Below are positions 1-6,709 of a DNA stretch of 32,047 nucleotides, piece after piece (positions within the stretch are counted from its first letter, which is position 1; each line of letters opens with the position of its first letter). This stretch comes from Victivallis vadensis. GTDB taxonomy: Bacteria; Verrucomicrobiota; Lentisphaeria; Victivallales; Victivallaceae. A program made the position numbers and the translations under genes. Where the stretch lies: NCBI RefSeq assembly GCF_003096415.1, contig NZ_QEKH01000044.1, positions 1 through 32,047 of the forward strand, in the 5' to 3' direction. The notes under the pieces were generated by a model that was not told the DNA's origin, did not search any database, and saw only the letters and a list, made by a program, of their open reading frames with translations.

Positions 1-1
1 G

Positions 2-94
2 GAGGACTACTGGCAAAAACGTATGCAAATTATCGGCAACGTCGTTATCGGCGTTGGAAACTACAAGTGTGTTTCACAAAATTTGGGACAATAA
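2..94 (+). CDS. Possible 3' end of an unidentified gene (partial)
   Basis: An open frame runs in from the left edge for 30 codons and stops with TAA at 92-94. The visible peptide begins EDYWQKRMQIIGNVVIGVG and ends in CVSQNLGQ. I do not recognise it. The last codons overlap a 17-bp sequence (74-90) that recurs in inverted orientation near the right edge of the window, so this may be the tail of a repeated or mobile gene. Frame 1 is also open here, up to a TGA at about 121, so the choice of frame is uncertain. Confidence 0.2.
   Translation, partial: EDYWQKRMQIIGNVVIGVGNYKCVSQNLGQ
74..90 (+). repeat. 17-bp inverted match to the right end of the window
   Basis: The sequence tcacaaaatttgggaca is the exact reverse complement of 31958-31974. 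The next 12 bases inward also match at 10 of 12 positions. The two copies face each other from opposite ends of the window, as expected if each edge lies in or beside a copy of one dispersed repeat, possibly an insertion sequence. Confidence 0.5.
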
Positions 95-178
95 CAATTT
101 TTTTCCGGGCGGCGGGTTGAAAAACGGAACCTGCTGCATTCTATTTCCAAAGATGCAAACAGGAGAGTGATTCGGCCC

Positions 179-601
179 ATGCCCGGAACAACAGCGATTT
201 CCCCTTTCGACCGGGCCATGTGCACACTTTTTTTCGCAACAGGCCTCTATCTCTTCTGTTACCCCTACCTGTTCCCGGAAAAATTCAAGACTTTACGTTG
301 GGGTAATCCTCCACATCAGAAAATAACCCGGCTCGGTCTGCTTGCTTCCTCCATTTCACTTCTGCTGTTTCCTGCCTGCGCCATCGCCCAATACCTCCAG
401 TGCCACTGGCTCTTCGACTTGGGTCGCGGATTGCTCATCGTCTGTTTCCCGGCATTTTTTCTGGACAGATTAATCAGCCCTTTCGTTGATTTTCCACCCC
501 GGCAACATCCCCGGAGCCGTCAAAAGCCGGAAAAGCGCCGGAAACACCGCCGCATCAAAACCCGCGATCTCCTGATCGGCCGTACCTCCCGCACCCCCTG
601 A
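179..601 (+). CDS. Small hypothetical membrane protein
   Basis: I do not recognise this 140-residue protein. It has three hydrophobic stretches: about residues 14-31 (CTLFFATGLYLF...), 50-72 (LGLLASSISLLLFPACAIA) and 81-98 (GRGLLIVCFPAFFLDRLI). A strongly basic tail rich in Arg, Lys and Pro follows (from about residue 105). This suggests three membrane segments with a cytoplasmic positive C-terminus. An AGGAG at 161-165 precedes two possible starts. The ATG at 179 has workable spacing, whereas the in-frame GTG at 167 is only one base from it, so ATG is preferred. It converges on tsf, and a shared hairpin lies between them. It could be a false ORF, but the membrane pattern and ribosome binding site argue for a real gene. 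Confidence 0.5.
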   Translation: MPGTTAISPFDRAMCTLFFATGLYLFCYPYLFPEKFKTLRWGNPPHQKITRLGLLASSISLLLFPACAIAQYLQCHWLFDLGRGLLIVCFPAFFLDRLISPFVDFPPRQHPRSRQKPEKRRKHRRIKTRDLLIGRTSRTP

Positions 602-624
602 CCGCCTTCCTCACCGAAACACAA

Positions 625-653
625 AAAGAGAGCCGGGATTCCCGGCTCTCTTT
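625..653. terminator. Bidirectional rho-independent terminator
   Basis: Perfect 13-bp arms (aaagagagccggg at 625-637 and its complement at 641-653) close on a 3-base loop. The A-run on the left becomes a U-run for minus-strand transcripts and the right end gives UUU for plus-strand ones. It sits between the convergent membrane-protein gene and tsf and probably ends both. Confidence 0.85.
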
Positions 654-674
654 CGTATCGTTTCAGCGGAACTC

Positions 675-1487
675 TCAGAGTTCTTCGCCGACTTCCCAGC
701 GGACGAAGCGCTTCACCTTGAGGTTCGGCTTCAGTTTCGCGAGGCAGGTCTTGTCGTCCTTGACCCACGGCTGGTTCATCAGGCAGACTTCGGTATAGAA
801 CTTGTTGATCTTGCCGCTCAGAATTTTGTCGAGCATCTCGGCCGGCTTGTTCGCCAGCTTCGGATCGGCGGCCTTGGCGATCTCCTTCTCCTTGGCAATC
901 ACATCCGCCGGGATATCGGACGGAGCGATGTACTTCGGATTGAACGCCGCGATATGCAGACACAGATCGTTCAGGATCGCCGGATCGGTTTCGCCTTCCA
1001 CCTCGACCAGCACGCTGACGCGGCCGTCCATATGGTGATAGCTCGCGAACACGCTCGCTTCGGAAGCGTTCCACTTCGTCGCACGGCGGATCTGCATATT
1101 CTCGCCGATCACGCCGATGTGGTCGGTCAGGTTGCCCTTCTCGGCGGCGTTCACCGCCTCGGTCACATCGCCTTCGCCATCCAGCGCGAGGGTGTTCCCG
1201 GCAACCGTCTTGACCAGATTGGTGAATTTGTCGGTTTTGGCCGCGAAGTCGGTTTCGCAGAGCACTTCCACGATCGAGGCCTTGCCGTCCTTGATGGAGG
1301 TCAGGACCTTGCCCTGATTGGTCGCACGGCCGGACTTCTTTTCCGCCTTGGCGGCGCCCGACTTGCGGAGGTTCTCAATCGCCAGCTCCATATCGCCGTC
1401 GGCGGCGACCAGAGCCTTCTTGCAGTCCATCATACCGGCGCCGGTCTTCTCCCGGAGCTCGGAAACCATTGCAGCAGTAATAGCCAT
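675..1487 (-). CDS. tsf: Elongation factor Ts
   Basis: EF-Ts is the guanine-nucleotide exchange factor that recycles EF-Tu from its GDP form during translation. The 270-residue product opens with the N-terminal UBA-like domain (residues about 3-45, with the LREKTGAGMMDCKKAL signature). This is followed by the CETDFAAKTDKF motif that in this family contacts EF-Tu, and the usual core and C-terminal segment (MNQPWVKDD...VKRFVRWEVGEEL). Length is normal. The ATG is preceded by a GAGGAG site. It lies 33 bp downstream of rpsB on the same strand, the classic rpsB-tsf operon, and is closed by the hairpin at 625-653. Confidence 0.97.
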   Translation of the reverse strand: MAITAAMVSELREKTGAGMMDCKKALVAADGDMELAIENLRKSGAAKAEKKSGRATNQGKVLTSIKDGKASIVEVLCETDFAAKTDKFTNLVKTVAGNTLALDGEGDVTEAVNAAEKGNLTDHIGVIGENMQIRRATKWNASEASVFASYHHMDGRVSVLVEVEGETDPAILNDLCLHIAAFNPKYIAPSDIPADVIAKEKEIAKAADPKLANKPAEMLDKILSGKINKFYTEVCLMNQPWVKDDKTCLAKLKPNLKVKRFVRWEVGEEL

Positions 1488-1520
1488 TTTTATCGTCTCC
1501 TCTACTGGAAAATTCTCAGA

Positions 1521-2366
1521 TTACTCGGCGCTCTTGGCTTCGGCTTTCGCTTCGGCGGGCTTGCGGCGCGGAGCGCGGCGGGGCTTGTCGGCCTTCTCTT
1601 CCTTTTCGGCGTCATCGGCCTTTTCCTGGGCAACCTTCTTGGCGGCTTCGGCGGCGTCGCGCTCTTCGGTGACCTTCTTCCGGTAGATTTCACGGGCAAC
1701 CTTGATCGCCTCGGCGAAGAGGTTGGTGATGATCTGAACCGACTTCACCGCATCGTCGTTCGCGGCGACGGGATAATCGACCAGCGACGGGTCGCCGTTG
1801 GTGTCGACGATCGCGACGATCGGAATATTCAGCTTGTTGGCTTCGCGGACCGCATTGATCTCGTTGTAAACGTCGATCACCACCAGCGCGGCGGGCAGAC
1901 GCTTCATCCCGGCGATGCCGTCGAGGTCGCGATGCAGCTTCTCGGCGCGGCGGGAAAGACCGGCGATTTCCTTTTTCTTCATCGACTTGGCGGCATCGGA
2001 ATTCAGAGTGCCGTCGATTTCCGCCATCTTGGTGATGCTCTTGCGGATGGTCACGTTGTTGGTCAGCGTGCCGCCGAGCCAGCGTTCGGAAACGCAGTAC
2101 ATGCCGGTGGTATCGGCCAGTTCCTTCACGATCTCGCGGAGCTGCCGCTTGGTGCCGACAAACAGGATTTCACCGCCGTTGGCGACGGTGCGCTGCAGAA
2201 AGTTGCAGGCCGCGGCGATCTGATACATCGTCTTGGTGAGGTCGATGATCGAAATCCCGTTCTTGGCGCCATAGACGTAATCCTTCATCTTCGGGTTCCA
2301 GCGGCGGGTCTGATGTCCGAAATGACACCCGGCTTCCAACAGATCATTGATACTGATTTTCGCCAT
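1521..2366 (-). CDS. rpsB: 30S ribosomal protein S2
   Basis: Structural protein of the small ribosomal subunit. The N-terminus (ISINDLLEAGCHFGHQTRRW, then NPKMKDYVYGAKNGISIIDL) is diagnostic. The P-A-A-L-V-V-I-D and NIPIVAIVDTNGDP segments follow in family order. The C-terminus is extended by about 50 residues rich in Ala, Lys, Glu and Arg, a low-complexity tail seen in S2 of several phyla. I chose the ATG at 2366 because AGGAAG lies about 10 bases upstream and the protein then begins MAKIS, like other S2 proteins. A GTG two codons earlier (2372) is possible but too close to the ribosome binding site. It is the first gene of the rpsB-tsf operon. Confidence 0.96.
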   Translation of the reverse strand: MAKISINDLLEAGCHFGHQTRRWNPKMKDYVYGAKNGISIIDLTKTMYQIAAACNFLQRTVANGGEILFVGTKRQLREIVKELADTTGMYCVSERWLGGTLTNNVTIRKSITKMAEIDGTLNSDAAKSMKKKEIAGLSRRAEKLHRDLDGIAGMKRLPAALVVIDVYNEINAVREANKLNIPIVAIVDTNGDPSLVDYPVAANDDAVKSVQIITNLFAEAIKVAREIYRKKVTEERDAAEAAKKVAQEKADDAEKEEKADKPRRAPRRKPAEAKAEAKSAE

Positions 2367-2439
2367 TTTCACGGCTTCCTTTCCTGTTTGCGGCGCTTTT
2401 CAAATTAGTAAGACGCCTTCACGTTTGGTTGTTATTTCC

Positions 2440-2457
2440 GCCGCACGATCATGCGGC
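2440..2457 (-). promoter_or_regulatory. Small hairpin in the rpsB upstream region
   Basis: Six-base arms (gccgca / tgcggc) flank a six-base loop about 75 bases upstream of rpsB. It may form in the rpsB leader RNA. Many bacteria regulate rpsB through its leader, but this hairpin matches no leader motif I can name. Confidence 0.25.
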
Positions 2458-2471
2458 AGATTCGATAAAAT

Positions 2472-2516
2472 AAACCGTGCGGGCCGTTTTTTCAAGTCCG
2501 AACCGCACGGTTTTTT
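2472..2516. terminator. Terminator downstream of argH
   Basis: Eleven-base perfect arms (aaaccgtgcgg at 2472-2482 and its complement at 2503-2513) are separated by 20 bases. A T-run follows on the plus strand and an A-rich run precedes it, so it can act in both directions. For the minus strand it lies just after the argH stop and separates argH from rpsB. Confidence 0.75.
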
Positions 2517-2535
2517 CAAAAAATCCGAAGCCTTT

Positions 2536-3906
2536 TCAGGCGAGAACCTTTTTCCAGTACCCGATCTGTTTCTCGACCTGCCGGAAACCGGTCGCGCCGG
2601 TCACGTCGCGCTTGGCGACGCTCTGCTCCGGGTCGAACAGCGTCAGGAACTCCGCGGTCGCTTCCGGAATCGTCTCGCGCATCTCCTCAAGGGTCACCTC
2701 GTCGAGCCGTTTGCCGCGCTCCTTGCAGTACTTCACAAACGAGCCGACCCGGTGGTGGGCGGTCCGGAAGGGAACCTTGAGTTCGACCAGCTTTTCAGCG
2801 ATGTCGGTCGCCATCAGCGCCGGATCGCTCGCCGCGGCGCGCATGTTTTCCGCCTTGATCTTCATGGTTTCGATCATCGGCGGATAGACCTTCAGGATCA
2901 TCTTCACGGTATCGAGCGCGTCGAAAATCGCGACCTTGTCCTCCTGCAGATCCCGGTTGTAGGTCAGCGGCAACCCCTTGCACATGGTCAGCAGCGCGGT
3001 CAGGTCGCCGTAGACGCGGGCGGTCTTGCCGCGGGTCAGTTCACAGACATCCGGATTCTTTTTCTGCGGCATCAGAGAAGAACCGGTGCAGAATGCGTCG
3101 TCCAGCTCCACGAAGTTGAACTCCTGGCTGCACCACAAAATCAGATCCTCCGACAGCCGGCTGGTGTGCATCGCGAAGATCGCCAGCGCGTTGACCAGCT
3201 CGATCGCGAAATCGCGGTCGGCGACCGCATCCATGCTGTTGCGGGTGACCCGGTCGAAGCCCAGCTCTCTGCAGACCATCTCCCGGTTGATCGGCAGCGT
3301 GGTTCCGGCCAGCGCGCCGGAGCCGAGCGGCATCACATTGACCCGCCGGCGGCAGTCGGCCAGCCGCTCCGCGTCGCGGTCGAGCATTTCGACATACGCG
3401 AGCATGTGGTGGGCGAACAGCACCACCTGCGCGTGCTGCAAATGGGTGAAGCCCGGCAGGATCGCCTTCGGATTCGCATCCGCCTGCGCGACCAGCGCCC
3501 GCTGGAAGTGGCGAAGCTCGCCGATCAGGAAATCGATTTCGTCGCGCAGATAGAGGCGGATGTCCAACGCCACCTGGTCGTTCCGGCTGCGGGCGGAATG
3601 CACGCGCGCCCCCTCCGAACCCAGCACGTCGATCAGCGCGCTTTCGATGTGCATATGGATGTCTTCCATCGAAATATCGTAAGCGAAATCCCCGGCTTCG
3701 ATCCGGCGGCGGATGTTGTCAAGCTCGGCCCGGATCGCTTCGCAGGTCGCTTCCGGAATGATTCCCTGCGCCGCCAGCATTTTCACATGCGCCTTGCTTC
3801 CCTCGATATCATGCCTGTAAAGCCGTTTGTCGAAAGAGATCGATTCCGAATAAAGCGCGACCTCGTCGCGCGTGGCCGAACTGAACCGGCCGCCCCAGAG
3901 CGCCAT
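2536..3906 (-). CDS. argH: Argininosuccinate lyase
   Basis: Catalyses the last step of arginine synthesis, splitting argininosuccinate into arginine and fumarate in the cytoplasm. The 456-residue protein has the normal length and order of motifs: N-terminal LWGGRFSSATRDEV, VHSARSRNDQVALD, GFTHLQHAQVVLFAH, and the fumarase/ASL superfamily signature GSSLMPQKKNPDVCE near residues 275-288. That signature lies in the mobile loop carrying the catalytic serine. No other arginine genes are visible, so it stands alone between its own terminator and the divergent zinc-ribbon gene. Confidence 0.97.
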   Translation of the reverse strand: MALWGGRFSSATRDEVALYSESISFDKRLYRHDIEGSKAHVKMLAAQGIIPEATCEAIRAELDNIRRRIEAGDFAYDISMEDIHMHIESALIDVLGSEGARVHSARSRNDQVALDIRLYLRDEIDFLIGELRHFQRALVAQADANPKAILPGFTHLQHAQVVLFAHHMLAYVEMLDRDAERLADCRRRVNVMPLGSGALAGTTLPINREMVCRELGFDRVTRNSMDAVADRDFAIELVNALAIFAMHTSRLSEDLILWCSQEFNFVELDDAFCTGSSLMPQKKNPDVCELTRGKTARVYGDLTALLTMCKGLPLTYNRDLQEDKVAIFDALDTVKMILKVYPPMIETMKIKAENMRAAASDPALMATDIAEKLVELKVPFRTAHHRVGSFVKYCKERGKRLDEVTLEEMRETIPEATAEFLTLFDPEQSVAKRDVTGATGFRQVEKQIGYWKKVLA

Positions 3907-4012
3907 TGCAATACCTCGTGTCTGTTTCCTGAAGTTTCAAAACGATATTCCCTATTAAAATAACCGCCTCCGACTGGAAATTCAATTTACAACGAGTATA
4001 TTATCCGCTATT

Positions 4013-4237
4013 ATGGCAAATAAAACAGAAAAAATCAATACCGGCGTCCCGCTCTACGAACAGGTTTTCTGTCCGCGCTGCGGCGAACGCCTCGCCCCGG
4101 CGGACCTCGAAATCTTCGCGGCCTGCCCCTACTGCGATTACGTGTTCACGCGGGACAACAATCTGGAGGACTTCGTGCTTCTCCCGCTGATCACCCGCTG
4201 GGCCGGACGCGCCCACAACCAGTTCCCCGCCGGCTGA
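4013..4237 (+). CDS. Small zinc-ribbon protein
   Basis: A 74-residue protein with two CxxC knuckles, CPRC at about residues 20-23 and CPYC at about 38-41. This pattern makes a single zinc ribbon. The rest is not recognisable, and the role (nucleic-acid or protein binding) is unknown. It is divergent from argH, with about 106 bp between them. The ATG has no strong Shine-Dalgarno sequence, only a weak acgag 20 bases upstream, so it may be leaderless or poorly expressed. It converges on the four-helix-bundle gene with a 10-bp gap. Confidence 0.65.
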   Translation: MANKTEKINTGVPLYEQVFCPRCGERLAPADLEIFAACPYCDYVFTRDNNLEDFVLLPLITRWAGRAHNQFPAG

Positions 4238-4247
4238 AAACGCGCCG

Positions 4248-4826
4248 TCAGCGGCTGCCGGAGAGCGCCCGCTTCCGCACTCCGCTGAGGTGTTCGGAAA
4301 AGCCGCCGTTCCGTTCAAAATCGCGAATTTGCGCGGCCCGTTGGCGTTCCAGCAGCAGGATGGCAAGATTCAGCAGCGACAGGATGCCGTTGGCGGCGAT
4401 TTCCGAATACGCGGCAGAAGTTTCCGCCCGACTCCCGGCTGCCCATTCCTGAAAATCGGCAAGTGTGGAAATCCGCAGTTCCCGCAGCCGGATCAGCGCC
4501 GGATGCTGCGACGGCCACGACGCAAGATTGCGCCGGCGAAGGAAATCCTCATAATCCAGCTTCAACTCCTCCAGACTGCCGCGGGCAACGTTGGTAAGAT
4601 TCAATTCGAGTTTCCGGGAAGTCCGGCCGTCCACGCTGCCCTCGGCGATATTCTGTACACCGGAACGCGCCGCCTGCGTCATCTGGTCACAGGTGCGGCT
4701 GGCGGGATCAACATATAATTCAACAAAGCGGCAAGTCAGATCATACACCAGCCGCGCAATCTGAAAACTTTTCAATCGGCGGTAACCGCCGCCCGGCAGC
4801 AGAAGCGGTTTGGATGGAGTGCGCAT
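4248..4826 (-). CDS. Four-helix-bundle protein of the S23 / 23S rRNA intervening-sequence family
   Basis: The segment YRRLKSFQIARLVYDLTCRF, then DQMTQAARSGVQNIAEGS, TSRKLELNLTNVARGSLEEL and DYEDFLRRR, is the signature of the S23/IVP four-helix-bundle family. That family was first seen inside 23S rRNA intervening sequences and is now found dispersed in many genomes. Its biochemical function is not established; homologues such as Avd act as accessory proteins of diversity-generating retroelements. At 192 residues it is longer than the basic ~120-residue form, with an added helical region, as in the suffix-domain subset. The ATG at 4826 has GAAGG about 9 bases upstream; an in-frame ATG at 4859 has none. 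The upstream DNA is the CACGGA repeat array. Confidence 0.85.
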   Translation of the reverse strand: MRTPSKPLLLPGGGYRRLKSFQIARLVYDLTCRFVELYVDPASRTCDQMTQAARSGVQNIAEGSVDGRTSRKLELNLTNVARGSLEELKLDYEDFLRRRNLASWPSQHPALIRLRELRISTLADFQEWAAGSRAETSAAYSEIAANGILSLLNLAILLLERQRAAQIRDFERNGGFSEHLSGVRKRALSGSR

Positions 4827-4850
4827 AACTACGCCCTTCGGATTGGGAGA

Positions 4851-4962
4851 CACGGACATTCACGGACAAGCACGGAAGACACAGATAAACACAGACCGCC
4901 GACTCCACCGGAGGGCCAAACCGCCTTCCGTGCCTTCCGTGGCTGTCCGTGCTTGTCCGTGC
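4851..4962. repeat. Array of ~10-bp CACGGA repeats with inverted halves
   Basis: The left half reads cacggacatt, cacggacaag, cacggaagac, acagataaac, acagacc: a degenerate ten-base unit. The right half (4923-4962) is the same kind of unit in reverse complement (ccttccgtgc, cttccgtggc, tgtccgtgct, tgtccgtgcc). The two halves could fold on each other around 4905. It fills the gap between the S23-family gene and the pseudopilin stop codon. Both strands have open frames through it with repetitive peptides, which I take to be spurious. Confidence 0.75.
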
Positions 4963-4967
4963 CGACG

Positions 4968-5603
4968 TCAGAAATTGGTGATATCGTCGCAATCCTTCTC
5001 TGTCGCCGTAGCGGAAGGATAATATCCGGTTCGCTCCGGTGCCGGTTTGCTTCGATCTGTAACCGTATCATTTCCAAACTTGCCATCTGCCCCAGCTGAA
5101 ACAAGATCAAATCCCGTTTTGTTAATCGTTCCCGGATACTTATAGTAAATCGTACCGCCCCAGCCGTCCTGCAACTGCTCATCTCTCACACTTTTCATCA
5201 AAGACTCAGCCTCTATAACTCGCCAAAAGTCTTTCATTTGATCTCCAACTTGCTTAGTTGCTTCAACTGTACTCGGCTTAGTGTCATCAAATGTGATAAC
5301 ATAGCCTAATTCAATCTCTTTGGGGTTCGCGGGATCATCAGGATTAGGGACTTTATATTTTTTTTCATTATAGGCAACTTTTATTGCTTGATAATCTCCT
5401 TTGCTAGCTGGGTAATACCCATACTTAGTCCGATGGTTCTCCAAGGCGGCTTCCAGCCGCTTGATCAGGGCTTTGGTGCTGGACTCCTTGGCGGAGTTCA
5501 TCGCATAGGTGTAGGCTCCGAAGCCGATCGCGGTCAGGATGCCGATCAGCGCGACTACGGCGAGGATTTCGACGAGAGTGAACTTATTGCAATACTTTTT
5601 CAT
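4968..5603 (-). CDS. Type II secretion / type IV pilin-like pseudopilin (GspG-like)
   Basis: The N-terminus MKKYCNK|FTLVEILAVVAL, then IGILTAIGFGAYTYA, is a class III pilin signal. It has a short basic leader, a predicted cut before Phe8, Glu at mature position +5, then one hydrophobic helix. The body keeps the GspG-like helix (IKRLEAALENHRTKYGYYPAS) and a C-terminal region with DLVSAGADGKFGNDTV, where GspG proteins bind calcium. The residue before the cut is Lys rather than the usual Gly, a variant common in PVC bacteria. The central part (about 5170-5400) is clearly more AT-rich than the flanking genes. No assembly ATPase or secretin gene is nearby. An ATG at 5612 is an alternative start. 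Confidence 0.87.
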   Translation of the reverse strand: MKKYCNKFTLVEILAVVALIGILTAIGFGAYTYAMNSAKESSTKALIKRLEAALENHRTKYGYYPASKGDYQAIKVAYNEKKYKVPNPDDPANPKEIELGYVITFDDTKPSTVEATKQVGDQMKDFWRVIEAESLMKSVRDEQLQDGWGGTIYYKYPGTINKTGFDLVSAGADGKFGNDTVTDRSKPAPERTGYYPSATATEKDCDDITNF

Positions 5604-5691
5604 CACAACCATTCCCGGTAAAGTTGATTTCAGGGTTCTGAAGCAATATAATATGTAAATTTCGATTTTTCAAAGCACGCGGAGGTATTTT

Positions 5692-6402
5692 GTGAAGATT
5701 GCGGGAAAAAGAGTGCTGGTCACCGGCGGAGCCGTCCGGGTCGGAGCCGAACTGGTCCGGGCGTTTGCCGAAGCCGGAGCCGACGTCCTGATCCACTGCC
5801 GCAATTCGCACGCCCAGGCCGAAGCACTGGCCGCCTCGCTGCCGAATCCCTCCCGGCACCGGGTGCTCGCCGCCGATCTCGCCCTGCCCGGCGAGGCGGA
5901 GCGGCTGTTCCGGGAGGCCGGCCGGATCGACATTCTGGTCAACAACGCCTCGCTGTTCCGGCTCAAAGAGTTGGCCGACTCCGACGAGATGTCGGATCGC
6001 GCCCACTTCGAGGTCAATTTCTGGAGCCCGCTGACGCTGATGAAACTCTTCGCCCGTCAGGGACTTTCCGAAGGAGCGGTGATCAACCTGCTCGATCAGG
6101 AGGTGCTGCAGGCCAGTCCGCACGGCGGCGCCTATTCGCTGTCGCGCCGCGCGCTGGCCGAAGCGACCCTCGAACTCGCCCGCGAACTCGGCCCGCGCAA
6201 TCTGCGCTTCAACGCGGTCGCCCCCGGTCCGGTGCTGCCGCCGGTGGGACTGGAAGATTCCAGGATGGTCAAGACCCTGCCGACCGTTCCGCTCCGCCGT
6301 AAAGTCGAACTGGACGACCTGGCCCGGGCCGTGCTGTTTCTCGCCTCAAACGATTCGATCACCGGCGCCATCCTGAATGTCGACGGCGGGCAGCACCTGT
6401 AA
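5692..6402 (+). CDS. Short-chain dehydrogenase/reductase resembling pteridine reductase (PTR1/FolM type)
   Basis: A 236-residue Rossmann-fold NAD(P)H reductase. The cofactor motif TGGAVRVG is at residues 11-18, NNAS at 84-87, and the C-terminal DGGQHL is typical. The active-site stretch NLLDQ...SPHGGAYSLSRRAL matches the pteridine-reductase branch, where Asp replaces the usual Ser thirteen residues before the Tyr (here Asp135 and Tyr148). This suggests reduction of a pterin or dihydrofolate-like substrate. The canonical YxxxK lysine is Arg152 here, which is unusual and may lower activity or change cofactor binding. The GTG start is fixed by GGAGG at 5681-5685, six bases upstream. It is transcribed alone, and the next gene has its own promoter. 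Confidence 0.82.
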   Translation: MKIAGKRVLVTGGAVRVGAELVRAFAEAGADVLIHCRNSHAQAEALAASLPNPSRHRVLAADLALPGEAERLFREAGRIDILVNNASLFRLKELADSDEMSDRAHFEVNFWSPLTLMKLFARQGLSEGAVINLLDQEVLQASPHGGAYSLSRRALAEATLELARELGPRNLRFNAVAPGPVLPPVGLEDSRMVKTLPTVPLRRKVELDDLARAVLFLASNDSITGAILNVDGGQHL

Positions 6403-6471
6403 AAAAGCTCTTTTTCCACCGTATTTTCATCTCTTCTGAAATGATCATGAATGGTCATTTTTCGTCGCATC

Positions 6472-6495
6472 CCGTTTATAAATATCCATAAACGG
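6472..6495. promoter_or_regulatory. Hairpin or palindromic site in the SDR-nrdD gap
   Basis: Eight-base perfect arms (ccgtttat and ataaacgg) surround eight bases in the AT-rich 307-bp gap between the SDR gene and nrdD. No T-run follows, so it is not an obvious terminator and could be an operator. The rest of this gap holds the NrdR-type box, the promoter and the nrdD leader. Confidence 0.3.
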
Positions 6496-6563
6496 TTGAT
6501 AAAAAGTCATAACTCATTGAGTGTGATGCAGAATATATTTTTTCCAATAAAAATCTCGCAAAA

Positions 6564-6579
6564 ACACAATATATTGTGG
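6564..6579 (+). promoter_or_regulatory. NrdR box
   Basis: acacaatatattgtgg is an almost perfect 16-bp palindrome matching the known NrdR operator (acaCwAtATaTwGtgt). NrdR is the ATP/dATP-sensing repressor of ribonucleotide reductase genes. The box ends nine bases before the -35 element of the nrdD promoter. A weaker half-like copy (aatatatt core at 6532-6539) lies 36 bases upstream; NrdR boxes usually come in pairs about 31-32 bases apart. No nrdR gene is in the window. Confidence 0.8.
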
Positions 6580-6588
6580 ATTCAGCTC

Positions 6589-6616
6589 TTGCCTTATCAA
6601 CATTCTGTGGTATAAT
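6589..6616 (+). promoter_or_regulatory. Sigma-70-type promoter of nrdD
   Basis: TTGCCT (6589-6594), a 16-base spacer and a consensus TATAAT (6611-6616) lie about 95 bases before the nrdD start and immediately after the NrdR box. Confidence 0.7.
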
Positions 6617-6709
6617 TAATATCATACGCTCCATTTACGGCCGGGGGGATCCGGATCGCCGGGATGGATATCGGAAACACTTTAATTTGCCGGAGGTGTC
6701 GTAAGTCTT

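Noticed and set aside
954-2408. Long plus-strand frames over tsf, rpsB and argH
   Set aside because: They oppose highly conserved housekeeping genes and lack ribosome binding sites.
4741-5182. Minus-strand ORFs through the CACGGA array with HGRHG/HGQPRKARK peptides
   Set aside because: The peptides are direct translations of the DNA repeat and the frames conflict with better-supported genes.
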